From: CAYMSA01 sp964392965
Lineage (GTDB): Bacteria; Actinomycetota; Coriobacteriia; Anaerosomatales; Anaerosomataceae
Length of the DNA stretch: 15,265 nt
NCBI GenBank assembly: GCA_964392965.1
Contig: CAYMSA010000041.1
Span: 1 to 15,265 of the forward strand
Direction: 5' to 3'
The position numbers were made by a program, and so were the translations under genes. Positions 7,461 to 15,001 of this stretch are shown here, one piece after another. Below the pieces are notes generated by a model. The model was not told the origin of the DNA, ran no database searches, and was given only the letters and a program-made list of their open reading frames with translations. How positions within the stretch are numbered: position 1 is the stretch's first letter; every line of letters begins with the position of its first letter.

Positions 7461-8179
7461 TGGCGGTGAGGGAGCGCGGCCGCACGCTCACCATCGGCGC
7501 CGAGCAGGTGCCCTACACGGTCGTGCGCACCGACCGTCGCACGCTCGCCGTGCAGATCGCCGCCGACGGCTCCGTGTGTGTCCGGGCGCCGCTCTTCGCC
7601 CGGGAGGCGGACATCGCCGCATTCGTCACGGGTCACCGCGCCTGGATCGGGCGTCACCGGGAACGTATCCGTTCGCGTCAGGCACCCCGGGTCCACACGT
7701 ACGCCGACGGCGACACCATCACCTATCTGGGACGCGTGTATGCGCTGCGCATCGAGCGCGGGGCACGCGCGGCCGTTCGTTTCGAGGGAGCCGAGGTCAT
7801 CGTGACGGTGCGCGGCGAACCCACACCCGAGCGGGTGAAGCGTGCCCTGGACGCATGGGTCCGCGACCACGCGCGCGAGCTCTTCAACGCCCGGCTCGAG
7901 CGGTGCTGGGAGCGGTTCGCCGCCCCCCGCGAACGGATGCCCACGGTGCGCGTCAAGGCGATGCGCACGCGCTGGGGGAGTCTCTCGGCCGAGGGGATGA
8001 TGTCGCTCAACGTGCGCCTGCTCGCCGCGGAGTCCCGGCAGATCGACTACGTGATCTTCCACGAACTGTGTCATCTACGGGTCCGTGGACATGGCCCGGA
8101 CTTCTACCGGGAGCTCGAGAAGATGGTGCCCGAGTGGCGAGCTGCAAGAAACGGACTCCGGGGCATCGGATTCCCATGA
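7442..8179 (+). CDS. YgjP-like (SprT-related, DUF45) zinc metallopeptidase
   Basis: This is a 245-residue protein of the YgjP/DUF45 family, putative cytoplasmic zinc metallopeptidases. The C-terminal catalytic half contains RWGSLSAEGMMSLNVRLL, a family hallmark, then VIFHELCHLRVRGHGPDFY. H207 and H211 of HELCH and H217 would bind zinc, and E208 would be the general base. The N-terminal half (about 10-130) is the usual beta-rich family region, with VPYTVVRTDRRTLAVQI and ITYLGRVYALRI. Physiological substrates of the family are not established. The reading frame begins at a GTG (7442) that overlaps polA by 19 bases. In-frame GTG codons at 7460 (sharing one base with the polA stop) and 7466 are equally possible, since no clear ribosome-binding site favours one. 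Position between polA and rpsA suggests cotranscription with polA. Confidence 0.85.
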   Translation: MGEREVVAVRERGRTLTIGAEQVPYTVVRTDRRTLAVQIAADGSVCVRAPLFAREADIAAFVTGHRAWIGRHRERIRSRQAPRVHTYADGDTITYLGRVYALRIERGARAAVRFEGAEVIVTVRGEPTPERVKRALDAWVRDHARELFNARLERCWERFAAPRERMPTVRVKAMRTRWGSLSAEGMMSLNVRLLAAESRQIDYVIFHELCHLRVRGHGPDFYRELEKMVPEWRAARNGLRGIGFP

Positions 8180-8338
8180 GAGCATCATGGTATTCGGGAA
8201 TAAGTGATGTTACCATCTAGTCGCTATGCGCAGAAGCGGGTAGCAGTCCTATCGGCCCCCGAGAGACATGTACACTACCCAGTCGACCAGTGACGAGTAC
8301 GTGGCATCGGGGCCCCGGAAGCGAAAGGGGCCAGAGCA
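8180..8338. promoter_or_regulatory. rpsA leader region with inverted repeats and possible promoter
   Basis: This 159-base spacer holds no gene. Its first part is unusually AT-rich and contains overlapping dyads: ATGGTA (8187-8192) with TACCAT (8211-8216), and CATCA (8183-8187) with TGATG (8205-8209). TACACT at 8271-8276 is a possible -10 box, without a clear -35. AAAGGGG (8324-8330) is the likely ribosome-binding site for rpsA. Confidence 0.35.
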
Positions 8339-9607
8339 GTGGCAAACGGCGACAGCTACGTCATTCATGATGAGCACGAGTACACCGATGAGGAGATGAA
8401 CGCACTCATCGATGCTACCATCACCGACTTCGATGACGGTGATCTCGTCCAGGGGACTGTGGTTCAGGTGGAGCGGGACGAAGTCCTGCTCGATATCGGT
8501 TACAAGTCGGAGGGCGTCATCCCCGCCCGCGAGCTCTCGATCCGCAAGGACGCGAATCCCGCGGACATCGTGAGCATCGGTGATGAGATCGAGGCCCTGG
8601 TTCTCCAGAAGGAGGACAAGGACGGCCGTCTCATCCTCTCCAAGAAGCGGGCCGCGTACGAGCGTGCGTGGAACGACATCGAGAAGAAGTTCCAGAGCGC
8701 TGAGAGTGTGGAGGGCGAGGTCATCGAGGTCGTCAAGGGCGGTCTCATCCTCGACATCGGCCTGCGTGGCTTCCTGCCCGCGTCGCTCGTGGACCTCCGC
8801 CGCGTCAAGGACCTGCACATGTTCCTCGGCGATCGTCTCCAGGCGCGCGTCATCGAGATGGACCGCAACCGCAACAACGTCGTCCTCTCGCGCCGCGCCG
8901 TGCTCGAGGAGGACCGCAAGCAGGAGCGCCAGGAGATCCTCAACAAGCTCGTCAAGGGCATGATCCTGCCGGGTACCGTCTCGTCGATCGTCGAGTTCGG
9001 CGCGTTCGTCGACCTCGGTGGCATCGACGGACTCGTCCACATCTCGGAGCTCTCCTGGAGCCACGTCAACCATCCGTCCGAGGTCGTCGCCGTGGGCGAC
9101 AAGGTCGAGGTCCAGGTGCTCGACGTCGACCTCGGCCGCGAGCGCATCTCCCTCGGCCTCAAGCAGACGCAGGACGATCCGTGGAAGCAGCTCGTGAAGG
9201 CGTTCGAGATCGGTGCGATCGTAGACGGTCGTGTGACGAAGATCGTACCGTTCGGCGCGTTCATCGAGATCGGCAACAACGTCGAGGGTCTCGTGCACAT
9301 CTCCGAGATGGCCCGTGGCCACGTGGAGAAGCCCGAGGACGTCGTCGCTGTGAACGACGCCATCAAGGTGAAGATCATGGACGTCGACCTCGACCGTCGC
9401 CGTATCTCGCTCTCGATCCGCGCAGCCAACGAGGAGCTCGGTCTGCCGGACCGCGTGACCGCCGCAGCTGAAGAGGCGGAGGAGACTTCCGAGGAGCCGG
9501 TGGCCGAGGAAGCCGTCGAGGTCGCCGAGGCCGTCGAGGAAGTCGCGGACGTCGCCGAGGAGGTCGCTGAAGAGGCGGCCGACACTGCCGACGAGGTGGA
9601 TGCCTAG
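8339..9607 (+). CDS. rpsA: 30S ribosomal protein S1 (four S1 domains)
   Basis: This 422-residue protein has four S1 RNA-binding repeats at about 35-104, 121-185, 207-275 and 291-361. Repeats three and four are the most canonical: GTVSSIVEFGAFVDLGGIDG LVHISELSW and GRVTKIVPFGAFIEIG followed by EGLVHISEMA. Repeats one and two are more divergent, as is usual for the ribosome-binding part of S1. S1 helps mRNAs bind the 30S subunit. Four repeats rather than the six of E. coli is normal for Actinobacteria. A highly acidic Ala/Val/Glu tail (about 370-422), rich in AEE and VAEEV units, ends the protein and is probably disordered. The start is a GTG with AAAGGGG eight bases upstream, so the protein begins MANGDSYVIHDEH. 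It stands in the conserved polA-rpsA-coaE neighbourhood. Confidence 0.93.
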   Translation: MANGDSYVIHDEHEYTDEEMNALIDATITDFDDGDLVQGTVVQVERDEVLLDIGYKSEGVIPARELSIRKDANPADIVSIGDEIEALVLQKEDKDGRLILSKKRAAYERAWNDIEKKFQSAESVEGEVIEVVKGGLILDIGLRGFLPASLVDLRRVKDLHMFLGDRLQARVIEMDRNRNNVVLSRRAVLEEDRKQERQEILNKLVKGMILPGTVSSIVEFGAFVDLGGIDGLVHISELSWSHVNHPSEVVAVGDKVEVQVLDVDLGRERISLGLKQTQDDPWKQLVKAFEIGAIVDGRVTKIVPFGAFIEIGNNVEGLVHISEMARGHVEKPEDVVAVNDAIKVKIMDVDLDRRRISLSIRAANEELGLPDRVTAAAEEAEETSEEPVAEEAVEVAEAVEEVADVAEEVAEEAADTADEVDA

Positions 9608-9609
9608 CG

Positions 9610-9673
9610 CGCACGATCGCGAATCGTGCGATGTCAGGGGGCCGGACCGGCGCGGGAGCGTGGTGCGGCCCCC
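9610..9673 (+). terminator. Two inverted repeats between rpsA and coaE
   Basis: CGCACGAT (9610-9617) pairs with ATCGTGCG (9623-9630) around CGCGA, three bases after the rpsA stop. Then GGGGGCC (9637-9643) can pair with GGCCCCC (9667-9673), followed by GACCTTTCT. Either could attenuate or end rpsA transcription; neither has a real T-run. Partial readthrough into coaE is likely. Confidence 0.4.
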
Positions 9674-9692
9674 GACCTTTCTGGAGGTGACG

Positions 9693-10304
9693 ATGTACGT
9701 ACTCGGAGTGACCGGTGGTCTCGGCGCCGGCAAATCGACCGCCGCCCGGGTGTTCGCCGACCGGGGGGCGGTCGTGATCGACGCCGATGAGGTGGCCAAG
9801 CGGCTGCTCGACGAGGTCCCGGCGGTGCGGGAGCGGGTGGTGGATGCGTTCGGTCCGGACGTCATGGGTCCTGACGGCATGATCGACCGCGCGGCGCTCG
9901 CCGCCCGCGCCTTCGCGAGTGATGAGGATGCCGCTCGCCTCGATGCCATCGTGCACCCGGCGGTCGCGACGGCGTTCATCGGCGTGCTCGATGCGCTCTC
10001 CATCGCCGACGAACCGCCTGCGGTCGTCGTGCTCGTGGTCCCCCTGCTTGCCGAGGCGCCCTCGCTCCTCGAGGTCATGGACGCCGTCCTCACGATCTCA
10101 GCACACGAGGAGGTGCGCATCGACCGCGCCGTCGCGCGTGGCATGCGTCGTGAGGACGCTGAGAACCGCGTGGCGCGGCAGGTGGGCGACGCCGAGCGCC
10201 GGGAGATCGCCGACTACGTGCTCGAGAACGACGGGGACCTCGAGAGTTTCGAGGATGAACTCATCGCCTTCTGGGAGAGCGTGGTCGCGACACGCGAGTG
10301 CTGA
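9693..10304 (+). CDS. coaE: Dephospho-CoA kinase
   Basis: This 203-residue enzyme phosphorylates the ribose 3'-OH of dephospho-CoA with ATP, the last step of coenzyme A synthesis. The P-loop is GGLGAGKST (8-16), followed by the conserved VIDADEVAKRLL (D30 region), the IVHP motif near residue 92, VVLVVPLLAE in the core sheet, and a lid/substrate region with RGMRREDAENRVARQ. Length equals the usual 200 or so residues; there is no C-terminal fusion like that of mycobacterial CoaE. The open frame extends back to 9600, but the ATG at 9693 has the strong site TGGAGGTGAC just upstream and puts the P-loop at the normal place. The position after rpsA is the same as in other Actinobacteria. Confidence 0.93.
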   Translation: MYVLGVTGGLGAGKSTAARVFADRGAVVIDADEVAKRLLDEVPAVRERVVDAFGPDVMGPDGMIDRAALAARAFASDEDAARLDAIVHPAVATAFIGVLDALSIADEPPAVVVLVVPLLAEAPSLLEVMDAVLTISAHEEVRIDRAVARGMRREDAENRVARQVGDAERREIADYVLENDGDLESFEDELIAFWESVVATREC

Positions 10305-10419
10305 GGGGAGCCGCATCGCGCCAGCGACGCGTGGTTCGCCCGGGTTCAGTCTAGCGACGAGGTGGTCGTGACCAGGAGCTGGCCCGTGAGTCCGTTCGTG
10401 CACCGAAAGCGAGGTCCGC

Positions 10420-12486
10420 ATGAAGCCGTTGAAGGTCGACTCACCGTTCGAGCCCGCAGGCGACCAGCCGAGAGCCATCAAACAGCTGGCCGAGGGCGTC
10501 GGTAGGGGACTCAAGGACCAGACGCTGCTCGGTGTGACGGGCTCGGGTAAGACGTTCACGATGGCCAAGCTCATCGAGGCCGTCCAGAAGCCGACGCTCG
10601 TGCTGGCCCCCAACAAGACGCTGGCGGCGCAGCTCGCCAGTGAGATCAGGGACATGATGCCCGAGAACGCGGTCTCGTACTTCGTCTCCTACTACGACTA
10701 CTACCAGCCCGAGGCGTACGTCCCGTCGACCGACACCTACATCGAGAAGGACGCCTCGATCAACGCCGAGGTGGAGAAGTTGCGGCATGCAGCGACGGCC
10801 GCGCTCCTCTCGCGCGAGGACGTCGTGGTGGTGGCGAGCGTGTCGTGCATCTACGGTATCGGGTCGCCCGCCGACTACGCCGGAATGGCGGTCTTCCTCA
10901 CGACGAGCGAGCCATACGACCGCGACACGCTCATCCGCGACCTCATCGAGATCAACTACGACCGCAATGACTACGATCTCACCCGCGGCACGTTCCGGGT
11001 GCGTGGTGATGTGCTCGACGTCTTCCCGCCCTACGCCGAGCAGCCGGTGCGCGTCGATTTCTTCGGCGACGAGATCGATACGATCGCCGAGGTCGATGGG
11101 CTGACCGGCGAGGTGCTCAACCGCTACGACTCGATCCCGATCTGGCCCGCGACACACTACGTCACGCGCTCGGACACCCTGCAGGACTCGATCGTCTCCA
11201 TTCGTGAGGAGCTTCACCAGCGGCTCGTGGAGTTGAAGTCCGCAGGGAAGCTCCTCGAGGCGCAGCGGCTCGAGATGCGGACCAACTACGACCTCGAGAT
11301 CCTCGAGGAGATCGGCTACTGCAACGGCATCGAGAACTACTCTCGGCATCTCGACGGCCGCAAGTCCGGTGAGCCGCCGTACACGCTCATCGACTACTTC
11401 GGCACGGACTTCCTCTGCATCATCGACGAGAGCCACGTGACCGTACCGCAGCTCCACGGCATGTACGAGGGGGACCGGTCGCGCAAGCTGACGCTCGTCG
11501 AGCACGGTTTCCGTCTGCCGAGCGCGCTCGACAACCGGCCGCTCACGTTTGACGAATTCCGCGCCCGCGTGCCGCAGACGGTCTTCGTCTCGGCGACGCC
11601 CGGTGACTACGAGATCCGCGTGAGCGGACAGGTGGTCGAGCAGATCATCCGGCCGACCGGTCTCGTCGACCCTGCCATCGAGGTGCGCTCCACAGCGGGC
11701 CAGATCGACGACCTCATGAGTGAGGTCCGGGAACGGACCGTTCGCGGTGAGCGCACGCTCGTGACGACGCTCACCAAGAAGATGGCCGAGGACCTCTCGG
11801 ACTACCTCTTCGAGCACGGCATCAAGGTGCGGTACATGCACTCGGACATCGGCACGATGGAGCGCGTGGAGATCCTGCGCGATCTGCGCGCCGGTGTCAT
11901 CGACTGCCTTGTGGGCATCAACCTCCTGCGCGAGGGGCTCGACCTGCCCGAGGTGTCGCTCGTGGCCATCCTCGATGCCGACAAGGAGGGGTTCCTGCGC
12001 AACCACCGGTCGCTCATCCAGACGATCGGGCGTGCCGCGCGCAACGTCTCCGGCGAGGTCATCCTGTATGCGGACAAGTCGACGGACTCGATGCGTCTGG
12101 CGATGGATGAGACAGAGCGCCGCCGTGAGATCCAGCAGGCGTATAACGCCGAGCACGGTATCGAACCGCAAACGATCCGGAAGGCCATCCACGACATCGC
12201 GCAGTACGTGCGCGAGACGAACGCCGGCATGACGCCCGCCATCGACGTCTCACGCGAGCTCGGCCAGCTGCCCCGTGAGGAGCTCGCGCGGGTGCTCGCC
12301 GCCATGGAGGAGGATATGCACGCCGCGGCCGAGGCCCTCGACTTCGAGTCGGCGGCGCGGCTGCGCGATCAGGTCGTGAAGCTCAAGGCCGAGGTGGAGG
12401 AGAGCACGGCCGACGAGGTCCTCGCCCGGCTGAAGCAGGGGGCGCGCAAGGGCTCGCACCACGGCATCCGCAAGCGGAAGCGGTGA
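10420..12486 (+). CDS. uvrB: UvrABC system protein B (excision nuclease helicase subunit)
   Basis: This 688-residue protein has the full length and all landmarks of UvrB, the damage-verifying subunit of nucleotide excision repair that receives DNA from UvrA and recruits UvrC. Seen are FEPAGDQPRAI at the N-terminus, Walker A GVTGSGKT (38-45), APNKTLAAQL, the beta-hairpin zone YFVSYYDYYQPEAYVPSTDT (about 87-106) that clamps the DNA strand, DESH (336-339, motif II), helicase motifs V-VI (GINLLREGLDLPEVSLV, QTIGRAARN) and a C-terminal UVR motif (about 626-660, ALDFESAARLRDQV) that contacts UvrC. ATG at 10420 follows AGCGAGGTCC. The 115-base gap before it holds no gene, only small dyads such as TGGTC-GT-GACCA; I could not find an SOS box. 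Confidence 0.96.
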   Translation: MKPLKVDSPFEPAGDQPRAIKQLAEGVGRGLKDQTLLGVTGSGKTFTMAKLIEAVQKPTLVLAPNKTLAAQLASEIRDMMPENAVSYFVSYYDYYQPEAYVPSTDTYIEKDASINAEVEKLRHAATAALLSREDVVVVASVSCIYGIGSPADYAGMAVFLTTSEPYDRDTLIRDLIEINYDRNDYDLTRGTFRVRGDVLDVFPPYAEQPVRVDFFGDEIDTIAEVDGLTGEVLNRYDSIPIWPATHYVTRSDTLQDSIVSIREELHQRLVELKSAGKLLEAQRLEMRTNYDLEILEEIGYCNGIENYSRHLDGRKSGEPPYTLIDYFGTDFLCIIDESHVTVPQLHGMYEGDRSRKLTLVEHGFRLPSALDNRPLTFDEFRARVPQTVFVSATPGDYEIRVSGQVVEQIIRPTGLVDPAIEVRSTAGQIDDLMSEVRERTVRGERTLVTTLTKKMAEDLSDYLFEHGIKVRYMHSDIGTMERVEILRDLRAGVIDCLVGINLLREGLDLPEVSLVAILDADKEGFLRNHRSLIQTIGRAARNVSGEVILYADKSTDSMRLAMDETERRREIQQAYNAEHGIEPQTIRKAIHDIAQYVRETNAGMTPAIDVSRELGQLPREELARVLAAMEEDMHAAAEALDFESAARLRDQVVKLKAEVEESTADEVLARLKQGARKGSHHGIRKRKR

Positions 12487-12502
12487 GGCTCTGAGCGCTG
12501 CG

Positions 12503-12521
12503 GCCTGCCCCGGCGGCGGGC
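12503..12521. terminator. GC-rich hairpin between convergent uvrB and membrane-protein genes
   Basis: GCCTGCC (12503-12509) pairs with GGCGGGC (12515-12521), one G-T pair included, around CCGGC. It is the only dyad in the 41-base convergent spacer and may end transcription from either side, though it has no T-run. Confidence 0.3.
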
Positions 12522-12527
12522 GCCGCG

Positions 12528-13184
12528 TCAGGGGAGGTATTGCTGATCGAGCTCAGTGATCACGCCGTCTGTGACGGTCACGGTGTAGTAGTTCGTGAGG
12601 TAGTACAGCTCGAGCGAGCCGGTCACCCCATCGAGCCATTCGGCGAAGGGGATGCGGAGTCCGCCCGGCTCGGAGTAGCCCTCTGCCGAGAAGACCACCT
12701 GTACGTCGATGTTCTCGTCGACGGGGAACTCCCGCAGCTGCGGGTTGTCGTTGACGATGTAGTAGTCGTTGGGCGGCGGCGACTCGTCGCCGTGGGCCTC
12801 GGCTGCTGCAGCCGCTTCATCGCCGGTGAGGAACTGGATGTAGTCGAGCGTCACGTAGGTGATGCCGCCTGTCGTCCTCACCCCGGTCACGAATGCGGGA
12901 GTCGTCTCGGTGACCGGCGGCTCCTCGGTGTCGCCTGCGGGTGGCGTGCTGTCGCCGTTGCCGGGCGTCGCGGTGGGCTCGGCCGAACCGCCGCCCGGTA
13001 CTGTGGGGGTCTCGTCGGCGCTCAGCTCGGCGAGGCGGGCCTCGGCGGCCGCCAGACGGGATTCGAGGTCGTGGATAGTGGGCGAGAGGACGAGCCAGCC
13101 GATGAGCGCTCCCACGACGAGCGCCACGAGTGCGATGCCCACAGCGAGTGCGCGCGAGATGTTCCGGGATTCCGTTGCGGCCAT
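12528..13184 (-). CDS. Membrane-anchored protein of unknown function
   Basis: This 218-residue protein has a short basic N-terminus, one membrane helix (about 12-34, ALAVGIALVALVVGALIGWL), a brief coiled coil (about 37-55, LESRLAAAEARLAEL), a Pro/Thr/Gly/Glu-rich linker (about 56-95) and a C-terminal domain (about 96-218). With the charged N-terminus inside, the C-terminal domain should face outward. It contains VTLDYIQFLTGDEAAAAA and then PPNDYYIVNDNPQLREFPV, a pattern I have seen in secreted actinobacterial proteins of no known role (fLTG.eA..aa...G...pndYYi.N.n..lR). No catalytic motif is visible. AGGGAGGG stands five bases before the ATG. It is convergent with uvrB and divergent from the coiled-coil gene at 13283, and I cannot connect it functionally to either. 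Confidence 0.75.
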   Translation of the reverse strand: MAATESRNISRALAVGIALVALVVGALIGWLVLSPTIHDLESRLAAAEARLAELSADETPTVPGGGSAEPTATPGNGDSTPPAGDTEEPPVTETTPAFVTGVRTTGGITYVTLDYIQFLTGDEAAAAAEAHGDESPPPNDYYIVNDNPQLREFPVDENIDVQVVFSAEGYSEPGGLRIPFAEWLDGVTGSLELYYLTNYYTVTVTDGVITELDQQYLP

Positions 13185-13209
13185 GGGTGCCCTCCCTCGT
13201 CGACGTCGC

Positions 13210-13218
13210 TGCTAGTAT
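13210..13218 (+). promoter_or_regulatory. Possible extended -10 promoter
   Basis: TGCTAGTAT matches the extended -10 pattern TGnTAnnnT, in the 98-base divergent spacer, 65 bases before the ATG at 13283. It could drive the coiled-coil gene and the ABC1-kinase gene. No clear -35, which extended -10 promoters tolerate. Confidence 0.35.
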
Positions 13219-13282
13219 GTTCCCCGGACGGCTATGCCGTCGAGGGCGCATTCGCTCTCAGGATCGCGGATGGGGAGTGACG

Positions 13283-13618
13283 ATGGCTGACGATGTGATG
13301 CGCCTCTTCGCGCTGTGGATGTTGACGCACGAAGCCGCCGATGAGGAGATGAAGGCCGCGGTCCGCCGGGGTCAGGCCGGCGGTGCCGAGGGCATGGTCG
13401 GCGGGCCTGACGCGTTCGTGGACGGGCTCTCGGCACTCGTGGAGGAGGAGAAGGAGCGCCTCAAGCGTGAGATCGCGGACCGGGCAGCCGGCGCCGCATC
13501 AACGGAGGACGACACCGCCACGCTCGATGACGTGCGTTTCGAGATTGCCGAGGTACGCGGGCGGCTCGACGCCATCGAGGCCCGGCTGGACGTGCTCACG
13601 CGGATGCTCGAGCGGTAG
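13283..13618 (+). CDS. Small coiled-coil protein of unknown function, coupled to ABC1-kinase gene
   Basis: This protein has 111 residues, is soluble and strongly helical. An N-terminal amphipathic part (MADDVMRLFALWMLTHEAAD) is followed by a Gly-rich stretch (about 32-42), a charged helix (about 50-68, LVEEEKERLKREIADRA), a short polar linker and a C-terminal coiled coil (about 82-111) with heptad-like Val/Ile/Leu spacing, ending DVLTRMLER. The open frame reaches back to 13130, but ATG 13283 with GGGGAGTGAC upstream is the sensible start. Its stop lies five bases before the start of the ABC1/UbiB-family gene, so the two are almost surely cotranscribed and perhaps partners. The layout resembles phasin-like or regulatory helical proteins in general, but I recognise no family and assign no function. 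Confidence 0.75.
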   Translation: MADDVMRLFALWMLTHEAADEEMKAAVRRGQAGGAEGMVGGPDAFVDGLSALVEEEKERLKREIADRAAGAASTEDDTATLDDVRFEIAEVRGRLDAIEARLDVLTRMLER

Positions 13619-13623
13619 CGCCG

Positions 13624-14982
13624 ATGGCATCGCGTGTCGGAACCATCGCGGGGACGTTCGCCCGCCACCTGACCAGAGCGCTTCCCGCCGCACGCTTCGG
13701 TCTTGCACCGGGGCGCGTCCGCAGGGCGGCGTGGGCGCGGGCGCTCAGGCTCGCGTGTGAGGAATTGGGTCCGGCGTTCGTGAAGATCGGGCAGCTCGTC
13801 TCCGTGCGCCCGGAGCAGTTCTCGGCGGAACTTGTGGCGGAGATGAGCGCCCTGCAGGACTCGGCGCCGCCCGTGTCTGCGGCCGAGGTGCGGGCGATCA
13901 TCGAGCGCGAGTTCCGCACGCCGGTCGAGGAGCTGTTCGGGTCCTTTGTTGACGAGCCGGTCGCCACCGCCTCGATCGCTCAGGTCCACCGCGCGACGCT
14001 CCGCGACGGGTATCGCCCGGTGTGGGGTCCTGTGCTGCCCCCCGGAACCCCGCTGGCCGTGAAGATCGTGCGGCCGGGCATCGCGGGGGTGATCGCCGAA
14101 GACGTCGCGGCGGCGCGGGCGATCGTCGGCCGCATGGCCAGGCTCCCGCTCCTGCGCCGGCTCGACCTCGGCGCGTTCGTCGACGAGTTCGAGGTCTCCC
14201 TGGCCCGGGAGCTCGATCTGCGGCAGGAGGGGCGCTTCGCGGACCGCTTCAGCTTCGACTTCCGTCACGACGAACGGGTGGAGGCTCCGGCGATCGTCTG
14301 GCCCCTCACGACGGGCAGCGTGCTCGCCATGCGGTTCATGGACGGTTGGCGGCTGGCCGACCTGGAGGAGGCGCGCGCGGCCGGCGTCGACTGCCACGGA
14401 CTCGCGCTTCACGGCGCCACGGCGTTCATGCGGCAGGTGCTGGTGCACGGGCGCTACCACGCCGACCTTCATCCCGCGAACCTTCTCGTGACGCCGCGCG
14501 ACACGATCGCCTATCTGGACTTCGGCATCGTCGGCCACCTTACGCCGGCCGAGCGTCTGGCCATCGCACAGGTACTTGCGGCACTCGTCTACCGCGACCC
14601 GGATCGCGCTCTGCGGTACTCGGCGGCGCTCGGTGTCGCGATTCCTGCCGAGTCGGTCACGGGCGTGCGCGCCGGGCTCGCCCGTCTGCTCGACGGCTCG
14701 TCTCGCACCGACGGCTCGACGGACTTCGCGCGCTTCGGGATCGGCCTGCTCACGTTGCTCGACCGTCACGGCGTGAAGGTCCCCGCGGGGTACGGGCTGC
14801 TCATCAAGTCGCTTGCGACCGTCGAGGGCGTCGCGCGCACGCTCTACCCGGAGATCGACATCATCGAGACGGCCCGGCCGTTCGTGACGCGGGTGCTCGC
14901 GCGGGCGATGGCCGACCCGGTCTCCCTGCGCGTGCGCACGACGGCGGCTGTCAGGGCGGCGATCACTGAGTTCGTGCGATAG
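13624..14982 (+). CDS. ABC1/AarF/UbiB-family atypical protein kinase-like protein
   Basis: This 452-residue member of the UbiB (ABC1, ADCK) family is an atypical kinase-like fold associated with quinone synthesis or lipid handling. The family-defining KxGQ motif is at 54-57 (FVKIGQLVSVRPEQ). Next come the Ala-rich loop in VATASIAQVH, which replaces the glycine-rich loop, the nucleotide lysine K147 in LAVKIVRPG, the acidic segment ELDLRQEGRFADRF, the catalytic loop HADLHPANLL (279-288) and the metal-binding DFG (299-301). All key residues are present. Many UbiB proteins are about 550 residues with C-terminal membrane helices; I see no such helices here, so this one may be soluble or peripheral. 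It follows the coiled-coil gene by five bases. Whether it serves menaquinone synthesis in this organism is open. Confidence 0.88.
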   Translation: MASRVGTIAGTFARHLTRALPAARFGLAPGRVRRAAWARALRLACEELGPAFVKIGQLVSVRPEQFSAELVAEMSALQDSAPPVSAAEVRAIIEREFRTPVEELFGSFVDEPVATASIAQVHRATLRDGYRPVWGPVLPPGTPLAVKIVRPGIAGVIAEDVAAARAIVGRMARLPLLRRLDLGAFVDEFEVSLARELDLRQEGRFADRFSFDFRHDERVEAPAIVWPLTTGSVLAMRFMDGWRLADLEEARAAGVDCHGLALHGATAFMRQVLVHGRYHADLHPANLLVTPRDTIAYLDFGIVGHLTPAERLAIAQVLAALVYRDPDRALRYSAALGVAIPAESVTGVRAGLARLLDGSSRTDGSTDFARFGIGLLTLLDRHGVKVPAGYGLLIKSLATVEGVARTLYPEIDIIETARPFVTRVLARAMADPVSLRVRTTAAVRAAITEFVR

Positions 14983-14987
14983 GGCGG

Positions 14988-15001
14988 GCGAGCGGGCTCG
15001 C
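14988..15001. terminator. Short palindrome between convergent ABC1-kinase and larE genes
   Basis: GCGAGC-GG-GCTCGC is a 14-base palindrome filling most of the 19-base convergent spacer. It may act as a bidirectional terminator stem; no T-run on either strand. Confidence 0.3.

Noticed and set aside
9460..9607. Repeat array at the end of rpsA
   Set aside because: The repeated GAGG/GCCGAGGA pattern comes from Ala-Glu-Glu codons of the acidic S1 tail, not from a CRISPR or tandem DNA element.
9600..9692. Upstream extension of coaE by 31 codons
   Set aside because: It overlaps rpsA, would displace the P-loop from its normal N-terminal position, and the internal ATG at 9693 has a much better ribosome-binding site.
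8249..10144. A 631-codon open frame on the minus strand opposite rpsA and coaE
   Set aside because: Runs antisense through two well-supported genes and their spacer; low-complexity Leu/Asp/Val/His product is a codon-bias artefact.
10305..10419. SOS box upstream of uvrB
   Set aside because: I looked for GAAC-N4-GTTC-type or CTG-N10-CAG-type sites. TTCGTGCACCGAA near 10398 is a dyad, but with the wrong orientation for the Gram-positive LexA box.
10441..12192. A 583-codon open frame on the minus strand opposite uvrB
   Set aside because: It is a mirror of the high-GC uvrB codons. Its product is Arg/His/Val/Asp-rich without domain pattern, while uvrB on the other strand has every expected motif.
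13372..14769. Long minus-strand frame opposite the ABC1-kinase gene
   Set aside because: Antisense shadow; the plus strand carries a complete UbiB-family protein with KxGQ, HADLH and DFG motifs.
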